A stretch of 64,000 nucleotides of DNA, taken from NCBI GenBank assembly GCA_944474755.1, contig OX104114.1, forward strand, positions 28,977,220 to 29,041,219, in the 5' to 3' direction. Source of the DNA: Limnoperna fortunei (Eukaryota > Mollusca > Bivalvia > Mytilida > Modiolidae). Of the stretch, positions 46,901 through 58,289 are shown in pieces. The first letter of the stretch is position 1. Every line of letters begins with the position of its first letter. A program made the position numbers and the translations under genes. Below the pieces are notes generated by a model. The model searched no databases. It was not told where the DNA came from and was given only the letters and a program-made list of their open reading frames with translations.

Positions 46901-49172
46901 CATTTATAATCTATCTAAGTACCAACCTAACCTATAGTTTCTTGCTTCAGGCAACACTAAGTCGCCATTTGCTATCCCAGTTACATGATTTATTGTTTTA
47001 AACGTGTTGTGTCCTTAATACGTTAATGTATAGCTGAAATACTGCACGCTGAATGTAATCAATCACTAAATCAAGCAAGCAAGCAAGCACTTAATCAATT
47101 AATCATTCAATTAAGAGATTACCTGTTCGAATATTTCAAGGCTGTATGAGTTGTCATCGTCTACGAAGTAAATCACAGCTCGAAAATTCTTATTGTGGTG
47201 ATCCATAATCCAATCAAGCGCTGCATTTCTCTGGTCAGAACCTTTAATATGAGCTTTCGTTGTATTCAGCTTTTTTTTTTGCTATATACGTAAAAGACAA
47301 TCCGGTTGAGTTTAAAATCTCATAAATATTCGGATTTATAACATCTGAATCCTCCACAACAATCCAGTATAGACTTTTAACCTGTCGTAGAGTGTTAGCT
47401 AATCGTGTTACGTCTGCACGTTGTACGTGACGATAATATGTAGGTGTAATTGCGTATATGATCGGAAGTTCATTTGCTGTTGAAAGAAACTTGAATGTTC
47501 TGTAACCTTGAAATAAAATGGCTGGTATTTCATATATTTAAAATATGTTTGTACCGTTTCATATGAGTACAATAAACTTGGAATCAATTACCATCATTGT
47601 TACATTGTAACCTGCATATACTGAATTTGTTTACTAAAATATTGTTAATTAAGAATTAATTTGTTTGTTTTGTTTTGTTTGTTTGAATAGTGCTTAACGT
47701 TAATTGCAGCAATTTCTCAGCTATATCGTGGCGTCTAGTTTTTATTGGGGGGGGGGGGGGGGGTCGGGGCGGAAAGCCAAAGTACAAGGAGAGATCTCCC
47801 CTCCTTTGGTAGGAAATTTTGCAATCAATTAAGATTATAGTCTAGCGCACCCTGCACGCAGTGAGTCTCGAACATATTATCCCGATGGTGACAGACCACA
47901 TGATCGTGATGAATGGTAGACGAACTACCTTAACTACTTGGGCACCGCTGCACCTTTTGTGTCCATGCTCAGAGTATTTCGATCTATTATATCATGACCT
48001 CTATTTATGACCAAATTTGCTGCATTTTGTGAAGTCAAACGGAAGTAAAATAAAATATTACCGATTTTAGAGGATGCAGACCATACTAATTTAATGAAGG
48101 ATTTGTTTAATGAAGTACAAATATTATAATACATTGTCCATCAAAACAATTTTTCGTTGTTAGACAGCATCAATACTTATTCTTATTTCAAATAAACAAT
48201 TTGGTTGATATTTGCATTATAGCTTAATGTCGTATCAGTACACGGATTTCAAGACGATGAAAATATAAACTGTTTCATTCCTGTGAGTGGTTTCCACCGA
48301 ATATTTATGTATCTATGCCTAAAAAACTGAACGCTATGATGAAACTAAGAAAGTGTTGACAATCTCACCAGCAAGAAACAAATAATAACACCAATATATT
48401 GGCATACTTTTATAGTAAAGTGAGATAAAAAAAACCACACTGTTCAGCCAGCCTTTGTTTTCCCCTTTGTAGATGATTAAAGGAAGCTAAAAAATTCTTA
48501 TATTCACTTAAATAATATTTTCATAACATCTATTTAATTTTTTACTGATTGGAGATATCTGTTGTAATCATTTTTTACGATTTATGTTGACAGCAGAACA
48601 AAATTGATCATTAAAGTCAGTTTTCAGAATCATGAAACTTTTAATTGCAAAACAATAATTTTACATTTTTTTAATTGCGTTTAACAATTAAAGTTTTTAT
48701 TGGCAGAGGTAGCTGGTATACCAGGAGAAAACCCCAGACCTCCGTAGGACAACAAGAAATTCGCTACAATTAAGATTGGAGTTGAGTACGCCCTTCCCAG
48801 TAAGACTCGAAACCCAAACATAGTGATGACAGTCAGATACTAAATACCACTCGCCGACCGAGGGCTAAATTGAAAGAAAACAATTGATAAATAAAAGTTT
48901 AAGGAAATAATCATAAAGAGGCTTTTGACAATACTTTTGTAAAGACAGAGTTTCTCGAATATACTGAATATAGGATTTACAGTATTTTAACTAAATTACC
49001 ATCTGGAAACACGAAGAAAACAGCCAAAACAATTAATATAACGATGGTAAACAAAAATAAAATCCCGATTTTGTATATGACATTAGTAAATAACGGTCTA
49101 ATCATCTTAAAACAGGTGTAGTCAGAGACAGTCATATTCTTGGAATAATCTCTATATCGAAGTCCAATATAC
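40912..49172 (-). CDS. B3GAT-like: GT43 beta-1,3-glucuronosyltransferase, copy B (near-intact)
   Basis: The five exons are 49000-49172 (anchor, ATG at 49133-49135), 47123-47499, 46516-46602, 44252-44455 and 40912-40980. They encode about 289 residues plus an unlocated stem exon. Family members are about 330 residues. All junctions are GT/AG, and the last four exons are mutually in phase. Landmarks are a 20-residue membrane anchor, LPIIYAITPTYYR, RADVTRLANT, LYWIVVED, DQRNAALDWI, the DDD metal/UDP motif, WPVGFSGGR, FAIDMAGFALN, the catalytic-type E in GMLETKFLE, and the terminal LVWHT. The predicted role is Golgi transfer of glucuronic acid to galactose. One extra A in a run of ten in exon 2 breaks the frame, so the gene is either a very young pseudogene or miscalled at a homopolymer. 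Confidence 0.87.
41510..42550 (-). repeat. LINE RT fragment, unit B
   Basis: Homologue of 2030-3240, with the LLYGSEIW-coding word ccatatctcggaaccataaa at about 42304. It has additional internal deletions. It lies in the intron before the last exon. Confidence 0.75.
42893..43095 (+). repeat. SINE, partial (unit B)
   Basis: Same position and form as 3555-3740: gatttggtaaggtagtaagt, acaaggtgtgctcgactta, and the 3' motif gatgtcatgatatag. Confidence 0.7.
43105..44194. mobile_element. Unit-B-specific segment, candidate non-autonomous DNA element
   Basis: This 1.1 kb replaces about 220 bp present in A and C. Both ends carry ttatcggtaattt and gtgataaagtc in opposite orientation. The left end has its own palindrome (cggtgataaa / tttatcaccg, about 43155-43193), and the right end is a long perfect hairpin. 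No transposase frame is visible. The exact terminus and target duplication were not resolved. Confidence 0.5.
44069..44194. repeat. Perfect 43-bp inverted repeat (hairpin)
   Basis: Arms 44069-44111 (starting ggaatataggacattttg) and 44152-44194 are exact reverse complements. The 40-base loop contains a second stem, gtatcaggt / acctgatac. The structure would fold as a 126-base rod. Confidence 0.92.
44252..44455 (-). CDS. B3GAT-like: Copy B DMAGFA exon
   Basis: 204 bases, 68 codons, phase 0 at both ends, acceptor aattttgcag and donor AAG|gtaaca. It encodes VYNFSAWNTN, RKFAIDMAGFALNVDVLW, GMLETKFLEKC and DIEPLADECTK. DMAGFA and the E before TKFL are family signatures of acceptor binding and catalysis. 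Confidence 0.93.
45052..45131. repeat. 80-bp inverted-repeat element (unit B)
   Basis: Arms aattgtaccaactgaaagta and attttcaggtggtacaattt are near-perfect complements. The same element is at 60350-60431 in C, and its left arm survives in A at 5353. Confidence 0.75.
45745..46065. repeat. Two-copy tandem duplication, period 166
   Basis: The block starting gacattttaaacaaggttta (45745) repeats at 45911. It includes the shared words tctccccatcactgaaacgt and gacaataaagttc. It is intronic and not seen in A or C. Confidence 0.85.
46516..46602 (-). CDS. B3GAT-like: Copy B WPVG/GGR exon
   Basis: 87 bases, 29 codons, phase 0 at both ends, between acceptor ttcttgttgtag and donor AAG|gtaacg. It encodes LRYTKKLSMWPVGFSGGRFY and a short NVFNGK end. 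Family members read VSVWPVGLVGGRRYE here. Confidence 0.92.
47123..47499 (-). CDS. B3GAT-like: Copy B DDD exon with homopolymer frame break
   Basis: 377 bases: one phase base, 125 codons and one surplus base. The acceptor is gttacag and the donor CAG|gtaatc. It encodes ELPIIYAITPTYYRHVQRAD, SLYWIVVEDSDVINPNI and, after a run of ten A (plus strand 47271-47280), KGSDQRNAALDWI and VIYFVDDDNSYSLEIFEQ. Removing one A restores the frame. The 8 bases lost in copy A at VVED are present here. Confidence 0.9.
47680..47950 (-). repeat. SINE, reverse, with long G-run (unit B)
   Basis: Equivalent to 8214-8452. A run of 16 G (47748-47763) has expanded in the middle. Confidence 0.8.
48678..48870 (-). repeat. 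SINE, reverse (unit B)
   Basis: Equivalent to 9197-9405: ccaggagaaaaccccagacc body, cactcgccgaccgag head. Confidence 0.78.
49000..49172 (-). CDS. B3GAT-like: Copy B membrane-anchor exon
   Basis: The ATG at 49133-49135 starts MTVSDYTCFKMIRPLFTNVI, then a hydrophobic stretch GILFLFTIVILIVLAVFFVF, then the donor G|gtaatt. This is a short cytosolic tail and signal anchor, as in type II Golgi enzymes. The frame also stays open back to the acceptor tttcag, so the exon may carry coding sequence or leader before this ATG. It ends in phase 1, whereas exon 47123-47499 needs phase 2, so one more exon is expected at 47.5-49.0 kb. Confidence 0.72.
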
Positions 49173-49344
49173 CTGAAATAAATAACAGAACATTATTGAG
49201 GACCATCAGATTATATAGTGTTCAACTGGATGATTGAATAAATTCTTAGCCACTTTTGGCAATTTGTCTGCTATATCGCCACTCGGAAAGTGACAGACGA
49301 ATTAAAAAGCGGATTTAGTAAGAACATCCGTTTGTAATCAAAGT

Positions 49345-49535
49345 CATGTGTTTGTTAAAATAATATTTAACACAACCATTTAGCAATTTTTTCAATCCGT
49401 GTCAATTAAGATTAGAGTCAAGTACACCCTCCCCGCAGTCAGACTCGATACAACAACCTAAGTATTGACAGACTACGTGATCAATAGTAGACAATTTACT
49501 TTAACCACTCGGCCAACGATGCCCCTGTAATCCGA
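49345..49535 (-). repeat. SINE, reverse (unit B)
   Basis: Equivalent to 9863-9995 but retaining more of the middle (agtcaagtacaccctccc). Head ccactcggccaacgatgccc. Confidence 0.78.
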
Positions 49536-50033
49536 GTTTACACAGCTCTGAAACATGATAAACAGCAGTTAACAACTGGGTTATATAACTAACTGGATTT
49601 ATATGTTCATTAATCGTCCTGAATATCCCTAAAATGTTGTTTGCCGAACTTAAAACATCAATCAATTAATCAACAAGTTAATCATACAATCAATATACAT
49701 GTATATTCAGTAGAAATTAGAACAATTGACAAGATAAATGATTTTCTATGTGTATAAAAACCAAGAAGATATTCAATGTTCTCATTTTATTGCCCACTAT
49801 TTAAAGAAAAAAGATATTGAACAAACAAATGTTGTACAATCAAAATCAACGACAATTTATGACTAAAATACAATGATGCCACACATTATAGAAAGACGTC
49901 ACATCACAAATGAAATGCAGTGACCTTACAAATGGAATAAAGAGACCTTACAAACAGAATGCAGGGACACACTTAGGGTGCTCGATAGTCACGATATGAA
50001 CCATAAAATGTGTAATGGTCGCATTTAGGCTTT

Positions 50034-50131
50034 ACTCCGGGTACTCCAACTTCCTACCCCAATTAAAACTGGACTCCATGAAATAGCTGAAAAATACCTG
50101 AAAGTGGCGTTAAACATCATTCAAACAAACA
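50034..50131 (+). repeat. SINE 3' part, unit-B-specific
   Basis: Only the 3' 98 bases: tactccgggtactccaactt, ctgaaagtggcgttaaacat and cattcaaacaaac. Unit A lacks it at the matching place, so it arrived after the A-B split. It is one of the least diverged copies. Confidence 0.8.
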
Positions 50132-50375
50132 TCGATTGGTGACGTGAAGTCACAGCAATAAGGAAAATAAAGAAAATCGAAGTTATTTTAGTATTTTTTT
50201 TATTTTAGTAGATTTGAGAAATGCTAGTTCTGTAACATTAAAGAATTTTAAGAGGGCAGGTATTAGAAAGTAAGTAAAACAATATTTTTATTAAAAAATG
50301 ATAAAAGAATAAGAAACACATTTGAGGTGTAATCTTGAACGTTACGATTAATATTTCTGACATGGGTTTTTTTTA

Positions 50376-51659
50376 ATATTCAACCATATTTAATTTGAAA
50401 CGCCAAATGTTTTAGTATTAAATTTGGGCGATACTTGCGATTTCCAAGAAATCATATTGTCTTTATTGAGGTCCGCGTCTAATTAGTTTTGGAATGTAAC
50501 AATTGGATATATCTTTGTTTTTTTAATTTAAAGGTGGTCTGAATCAACGTCATATATCTGCAAAAGACATTCCGCGTTAGTTTCAAAATGAATAGCTGCA
50601 AGAGATTTACGAATACTACTTTCGATTGATAGATAATTTAAAACAGCAGACCGTTTTGATTAACAACCAGTGTAAAATTCGGCGAACAAACTATTATTGT
50701 CAACAATGAATACGATTTTTTTGAAGCGGGCATTAATGCATTCGGGTAAACGAACCTGTGATATTGCTTTATATCAAGCGGGAGTTCTGTACCAAGAAAT
50801 CATCAATAGAACTGGACAGTAAAAATTGCGAACAATAGTTTTTAAAGTTCTTAAATACATCATTTCATTTGATTTTTGCCTTATTCTTCAAAACATTTCA
50901 TTTGAACAAAAGAGATATAAACCACCGTTTTAGAACTTTTTGTTAGCAACTGTAGTGATTTAAAACTGTGGGTTAGCATGTAGATACCTTACTGTTTTGT
51001 CACAAACGAAAAATGTTGCAACCTTGGTACATAATATATAGCCCTTCAATGAATATGTTATACATTTCTAAATTTAAGATTCTTGAATGTACTGGGTCTA
51101 TAGATAAGAACTACTTAACCTTCACGTTAAAGTAGAATATTAGCTTCATTCTCCTAAATGCTGGACCAATGTATCGACAGTAAGGTCACAACAGAAGTTC
51201 ACTCATCATGGTATTATGAGCATATACGTCAAGTATTACGTAATATATGTATATCTATTATTTATGGCGAGAGCACTTTATTCTAAATTTAAATTAATTA
51301 TTGTTTAACTCGTAACTTACCTTTTTGCTTGTTCGGTTTATTCAGTTAGACGATTGCACGCGCTACCTTAAAAGCTTATGGGGAATATAGATGTGAAATT
51401 GTGTAAAGTAAAACAAAATGCTGACGTTTAAACAATTGCTAATATAAAGATTTTTACCTTTCGTCGAAATTTCTGATATATTACACTTAATAAGTCCAGT
51501 AGTTTGGCAAATGGCGCATATAAAGATGTTTGATATTATTGTGTTCGTTCTTAATTTATTTTTTTACAACAAATAAAACTTTCATACAAATGGTAGAAAC
51601 AGATGCTTTTTCGATTTCTACTTTTATGGATTTTTCTTTTTGACAACAATACCTAATTT
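50376..51659. other. Spacer between units B and C, nothing recognised
   Basis: AT-rich DNA with no counterpart in A and no gene signal. Confidence 0.5.
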
Positions 51660-52039
51660 TCTTCAGTTATTACAACTTATGAAGTTTACTCCGTTCAATA
51701 ATCTTAAAAACTATTACACAAGATGACAGCAAAGTTATTACTACACATACAGAAAATTAATGACACATAACACAATAGACAAGGCAACACATTTACTGTA
51801 TAAACAATGCAAGAAAAGGCAACGAAAATAATAAGGTGGGAGAGGGGAGTCGAGCTTAATCTCTTAAAACGGTGAATGTTACTGTGTACATGTCTAAAAA
51901 TTATAGCGTTTACTTGTTTACTAAGCTATCAGAACCAAAGTGAGCTATTTCAATAGAGGGATTAGTAATTTGCATTAATGGATATACAAATTGATTTCTA
52001 ATGTACAAAGTCTTCTAAGGGACAACCACAATATGGCTA

Positions 52040-52310
52040 AGAAGACTAAGTCGCTTTGGATAGTAGCGACGGCCATAGAAAGTATTGTGGTATTGGCGAC
52101 GTAGAATGTATTGTGTTATTGGATATTAGCGAAAGCTGTATAGGATATATCATCTAATTAGATAACAGGGACGCAATAAGGATATTTAAAAGAAATGACA
52201 TCCCTGACGAATGTATCAGCGCAATGAAAATTAGAGACAGTCGGGACTGATTTTTCGTTTCATTGAAGAGTAAGGACGCCATGTAATGTATCATCGTATT
52301 GATTACTGAT
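52040..52310. repeat. Minisatellite, unit C
   Basis: About seven diverged copies, homologous in order to 36076-36430. Confidence 0.75.
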
Positions 52311-52575
52311 AGAGGCCTCGTTTTCCCGAGTGGTTACGGTGGTTGTATTATAATTCCGTCAACACCTACAATAGGGGCCTTGATAGGCTAGTGGTTACGG
52401 TGGTTTATCTACTAATTCTGCCAACACTGAGGTTGCAAGTTTGAGTCTGAATGCGGGCATGCGAGTAACATTAATGGGCACGGATTTGCCAGTTTTCCTA
52501 CAAAATTTCGGGGATTTTCTGCGGGTATCCCAGCTTCTTCCCCAATAATTTTGGTGTTAACAACAATTAAAAAAA
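52310..52575 (+). repeat. SINE with doubled head (unit C)
   Basis: Two head-like stretches (52310 and 52377, aggctagtggttacggtggt), then ttgccagttttcctaca and cttcttccccaataa. It is equivalent to 36425-36702. Confidence 0.75.
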
Positions 52576-55500
52576 AACCAAAAGATTATTAGTAGTATCC
52601 AAATCTGGTGTGAAGATATAAATGCAGATGCGCGACAAATTAGAAAGGCATACCCAGTTACCACTACACAGTTCCCATTTAAAGTATTCAAGTGTTGTTT
52701 TGTTATGGAGAAATAACTCCTAATGTATTTATTTTTACACTTTTTGTAAAGTTTAAATGAAACTATATATAAATTTTCTAAATATTCCGCCGTATGGATG
52801 CCGGAAATTTATTACTTGTCTAAAACAATCGCAAAAACAGGTCGTAAATACACCTCTGAGAAAGTTCTCCCCACGACCAATGGCTAATGCAGGCCCAGGT
52901 AAAATCAGAGATTCTCTAGAAACCGGTGTTCCAGCGAAAATACTTATGTTTGATGTATAGAAAATAACCTAAAGTATATCAAATTTATAGAATTTTGATG
53001 TGTATTTACTGAAAGGCAGCTAGAAAAACAATTACGATAAATTGTTCTGGTCTCCTACGTCAAATAAAAATTGTACCCGTTGTACCGTTAACACAAATAT
53101 TTACTGTCGCGTGTAATTCTTTGTTTGTTGATTTTGTACATGTATGCTGAGTAGATGTGTCTGCCTAGTAATCTAGTATTGATTTAGTGTAGAATCATCA
53201 AAGTAAACTTACATAAATGATATTCTAACACTTTTAACACTTTCACGCACAAACAACAAAAACATCATTTGTTCAGTCTGAAACAAAACACAACAAAAAA
53301 GGGAAAAAAGAAAACAAAGAAACGACATGGAAGGCACAAAACCTGGGAGGGACTTAAGGTGCTCTGGAAGAGTATACCTGTCGTGCTGTTATGAATGGCT
53401 ATATATGGACACGGATGAGTAGCCTAGCGCTGGTGTATACAAGTTCTTCTGACCGTCAAAGTTTCATTAAAAAAAAGAAGATCAGACAAACATGAATGTA
53501 CTAAAGCTGAGAATATGCCAAGATATTCCAATAGATAGATCGAGGCAAGTTCACATAAGCAGATCTCTTTTTTTACATTTGAAGAAACTTCCCTTTTGAT
53601 ACTCAAAATAATGTTTTGTCACCTTTTAGAACAGCATTTTAAGAAAATATTTATTAGTATTCATCTTTGTACAGTAATGTCATTATCGACAATTACGTTT
53701 TGCAAAATTAGCAATCTTTACGTCTGAGTGTTCATCTTAAAGTATCAGTCACTGCTATAATTTAGCTGCGAAATCACAACAAACTTTAAATGTATTTTTT
53801 CTATATTTTTGCAAGATTTGATCAGTTTTTAATAGACGACCGAGTCATTTTTGAGCCCATTAAAATGATCCTACAGACTTACAGGTCAGGGTCCGCTCGG
53901 ACCTGTACTGTTAGCATTTTGGTCCGCTTTCGCTTGATTCTTTTCTATAATTAAAGGTCCGGAATGAAACGAAATAGCAATAATTCCACTGTAAACTCCG
54001 TTGCACGTTATTTTTTCTTTTATTATAAGCACTACCGATTTACATTACCAATTAAACTTTCATATCATATTCGTGTTTCAACATAACATTTTTTTAAGGT
54101 TTAAGCAATATACCGGTATTTGTATATTCGTTTTCTTTTGATACTGTTGGAGCTATGATTAGACACAATCAATTTTGAACTATGAAATATGTATTTTTAA
54201 GATAGAGGTATACATTTTAAAAGGCTCGTAAATCTATGAATAATTTTATAATTGTCTCAGTTGACTTTATTTGAGAAGAAAAATAGTAAGGAAATTAAGG
54301 AAATTGACAGAACAACAAGAACCGAAAGTCTAGAGACCAATATAAATTCGGATATTGATAAACATTTAGAGTTTATCATTTATAATTTATATACAACACT
54401 AAACCAAAAACAAGCAACAAAGGAGTAGTATGAAGCCAGTCAGGTGCTCCGGACGAGTAAGCATTTGACATATTCAGTATATTTAATTAAGAGTCATTGA
54501 ATACAAAGTAAGTTCTGTCATGTCTAAGTACCAGGTATTTATATCGTCTTTCCGTTTTTCTTAAAAAAACAGCATTTAATAAGATCTTTAAGCCTGGTTT
54601 TAAGCTGCATATAAGGTGTCGAAAAATCAAATTTGTTAATGATGTTACATTAGAGAAGAATTCAATACCTCAAGATGTCTATCAGGTCTGTTGAATTTTT
54701 AAAAATCCATTTTCCATTTATGCCACTCCTGGAGTAGAAGGTGTCACTGTATTTTTGAAGTTGACAAATATGGATTAAAAGTACATCAATGCAGTATTGT
54801 GAACGTTAGTGAACCTTTGCAATATATCTCTCCGTTGTAAAGAATTATTTGATGTTGCTCCGGAGTCATGATAGTGGACTGGTGTGTGTCACACAATTAC
54901 TGACTTTGATGTGTGTCGCCGTCGAAATTTCTCAACCAGAAAAAGTGTAATATTTACCGAGCCGCTAGGTGCAATGAATATACATTTTTGAGGGTTGAGA
55001 AACGCTAGACTTGATAACCCTACCGGCTTATATGGTCCACTACTGATTTTCTGGTTTATCCTCAGACTACCGATTAGATGCAAATTTCTACCACTAACCA
55101 CAATTTGTCACATAATATTTTTATGCAAACATTTAATTTCATGTTTATAGTTTAATGAGGGCCTTCGCTCAAGGCCATATTGGGGCAAAAATATACGCCG
55201 GGATTGTAACGAATTACTGAAGATATTGTTGTTTACCTAAAGTCTCATTGGCCAATCTATCTTATATAACGAATGTGCCAATTGTCGTGCACTGAAGTAA
55301 ATTTCACCAAGTTTTTATCGACCCCTATCCTTTTTATTGTACCATAAAAACTTGATTGAACACAGTTTGAAATTACAGGAAATAAACGTATGATGTTTTT
55401 GATAACTAATGTGATAATGTGATGATGCAGTCGACATAAATTTGAGACTGTATGGTGAAATAAATAATTTTTTAAACCTGACAAAAAGATACAAGAGTTG

Positions 55501-55733
55501 TATATTATACACTACAAAGCATTATCCATTTCAGAAGGAGGCCTTTGTATTTCATCTTTTTAGCAAAAATATGACAAAGAAAGGAGATAATGGAAAAAAA
55601 GAGAACTGTCTTTACAAATATAGGCATTTCACTAGGAAAATTACTCAAAAATTCAAGAAGCCTCTTCAATTGAAAAAAGTTAATGGCCAATATGACAAAT
55701 TTTTCTTGTGATTAAAAAATATCACACTTCTAG
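52576..55733. other. 3' flank region of unit C
   Basis: Homologous to B 36.7-40.25 kb. No gene is supported. The frames at 52757-52960 and 54889-55101 are the counterparts of the conserved B stretches. Confidence 0.45.
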
Positions 55734-55734
55734 G

Positions 55735-56509
55735 CAGCTTGTTCGTTTGTTAAAGCATAATCGTAGACAATCCTTGTATGATCTTACTAATGAATTTAAT
55801 AAAGTAACACCTACTAACGTAACTAAACGTACAGTGCAGCGTCGATTACATTCCACAGAGTACAAAAACCGTAAAATTCGTAAAGCCATATCACTATCAG
55901 AAGTAAACAGAAAGCGTGATTATTATGGTGTAGGGCTGGAAGATTTTACTGAAGTAAATACTGGGAAACAGTCATTTTCTCTTATGAAACCATGGTTGTA
56001 ATTGGAAAGAAAAAGTCTATTCACGTTTGAAGAAAAGCCTCTGATAAGTAGAATGTATGTTTTGGGGGTGTATTACACGAGATGGAGTGGGAACTTTTGA
56101 ACCAATTGATGGAAATATTAATTCACACAAGTACATTGAGTGTCTTGATGATAATGTATGGCCGGTTGTGAGCAAAGTGTTTGGAACAGATCCTGTTTTG
56201 TTATAGGATGACAATGCAACACCTCATCGTTCTGCGGTTACACGTTAGTGGAAAACCGATAACGGTATCATCACCATAGATTGGCCACCACAATCTCCAG
56301 ACCTTAATATAATAGAAAATGTATGGTTGACAATTAAAATTAAACTTTCAAAGTGTCTAACGGAAATCAACTCTAAGGATGACCTGGTTTCAGCCGTAAA
56401 GAAAATATGGAGAGGATGCTCATCAGTCTGTATTAACAGATTATATTCCTCAATTCCACGCCGAATTCGTCAAGTTATTGTGAGCAAAGGTTATATTACC
56501 AAATATTGA
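55735..56509 (+). pseudogene. Tc1-like DD34E transposase, broken
   Basis: The helix-turn-helix part reads SLYDLTNEFNKVTPTNV and TKRTVQRRLHSTEYKNRK. The middle is frameshifted, with recognisable IDGNINSHKYIE and DDNVWPVVSKVFG pieces. Then a stop precedes DDNATPHRSAV, and DWPPQSPDLNIIENVW follows. Thirty-four residues (counting one stop) separate the catalytic D of DDN from the E of IIE, which is the Tc1 DD34E spacing. The C-terminus ends VIVSKGYITKY. The protein is inactive. Confidence 0.92.
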
Positions 56510-56613
56510 CAGTAAAAGGTAAACTTTATTATATAAATTGTATGTTGTATTGTATCATCTGCTGATTATAAATTGTCCGTCATATTTGTTGCAATACTTT
56601 TGACACGTCACTG
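55735..56613 (+). mobile_element. Tc1/mariner transposon remnant, 5'-truncated
   Basis: The right inverted repeat reads, from the end inward, cagtgacgtgtcaaaagtat. It ends at 56613 with TA (56614-56615) followed by gctaccaaaa, equivalent to B's uninterrupted ttgtagctgcc at about 41146. The left end is missing: unit homology stops at cacttctag (55733), and transposase sequence begins at once. About 890 bp of unit sequence (B 40257-41146) is absent, so insertion was followed by a deletion that took the left end. Confidence 0.9.
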
Positions 56614-56949
56614 TAGCTACCAAAAGGGTTAAATTTTCTGTCTCTCTCCAATGCACACATATGTTGCTAGTGGCAGTCAAGTTTTGTCCTTCGGTTCAAA
56701 ACATTCCACAAACTATGTATTTTTCTTAAACTTAAAAAAAAAGTTTTATTTCTAATAGTTCAAACTATTCTCAGGCAGATGCGCAGTTAGAAGCATTGCA
56801 CATTTTATCGTGTTTATTTGATACGTGTCATATATAGCCAAATGTCAATAATATTGAAATCTATTTAAATCGTACTATTATTAGCACGGCTATACAATCA
56901 AATGGGTCAATTTTATAATGTATTCTTTATTACACTCAGACTCATGTTA

Positions 56950-58030
56950 TGTGTTACATTCTAAATACATATAAAAATAAGATGGCATAACAGAAAGAAA
57001 AATACATATATCTAGCATTTTCAAAAAGTGATTATACTTTTAAATAAAAAAACAGTATAACTTAATGAATTACATTACATAAACTTATATTTCATTTTAT
57101 CTGTTGAAGGATATAGAAAAAATATGATTAATTTTTTCTCAGTTCTGACACTTTGAGTTTCCACACATACAAAGATAATGGTAATCACCCCTACTTCATT
57201 TGTATTACTCAATGTACATTTTCTGTTTTATCTCGGGATATTGTAACATCTCCTTTTTTCTAGTGGAATTTTTATTTTACAGGATCGAAATTCTTTGATC
57301 CAGAATTTTGCATTTACAGGTAGGTTAATATGGTATTTTCCTATGGCAGATTAGTTTTTAAATAAGCTGTAAAATTTCATCTAGATAAATCATCTATGGT
57401 TCTAAACCTTTTGTGTTAACCGATCTCTCAATGTCTGTTAAAAACCGGTTTAATCAGAGTGATGTCGTAGTTTTGTCAGTTAGTAAATATATAATTTAAA
57501 CCAAATCCATCATAAAAAGGATTTTACATAGAATACACATTTAAAGTTATCCATATTATTTTGATGCAAGTAAATTACCAATTGAGCAACGTACTACGTA
57601 GTTTGCTTTCATCCTTCATCAATCTATTGCTTTCACATCACCATATCTCGGAACCATAAAGTAAGATTGGTTCAGAGAAGATATCAAAAAGGTTAATTTG
57701 GATAACGATAGGTATATTCAAATTTCTAATTTGTATGAACAAGTTGAATATGGCTGTGTGTGCTTGTTCTATCAGTTTAAATTCGGAGTTGTTAAATGAT
57801 CAATTATATTTCAAAAGTAAACCCAGATATGTATAGCTATCTAAAATTTCAAGGGATGCATCCTTCAATTTAAAATCGAAAACGTTCCCGACCTTTCTTT
57901 TATTGAATATCAAAACTTTTGTTTGATGGGAGTTTACTCTTTTTATGTCAAATCAGAAAATATACTATATATACTTGCAGTCCTGCTAAAAATCAGTGAA
58001 TAAGATTCAATGAGATTCGCCCTAGTGACG
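56950..58030 (-). repeat. LINE RT fragment, unit C
   Basis: Homologue of 2030-3240, with the word catatctcggaaccataaag at about 57640. It lacks the stretch coding for GLRKSTSNF in the other copies. Confidence 0.75.
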
Positions 58031-58289
58031 TTTTGGTTAAGACATAAAAATAACAAACAAGAGCTACGCCATTTCAATATGTATATAGTTGGTCTTTCCA
58101 CGCTTTGTGAATGTAGTGGCCACTGTACACTGTATGTGGGCAGGGATTATTTATAAAAACATATCTGTAATCCCTTTCTACATATAACACTGAAAAAACA
58201 AGTGAAAAAAATACAAGACGGAAGAATTGGTCTGGTTCGTTTTTCTACGTATAAACTTGGACACAGTAGTGTAAATTTGAGTGTTTGTG

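Larger units (their letters stand above)
35340..50375. repeat. Segmental duplication, unit B (longest)
   Basis: This is the most complete unit, about 15 kb. Its left part (35340-40250) matches unit C from 51660 on, and its right part (to about 50375) matches unit A to about 11290. It contains the best-preserved glucuronosyltransferase gene. Private features are a 1.1-kb segment with a long hairpin (about 43.1-44.2 kb), a 166-bp tandem duplication near 45.7-46.1 kb, a 3' SINE piece at 50034-50131 and a 49-bp direct repeat at 35.5/35.7 kb. Confidence 0.88.
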
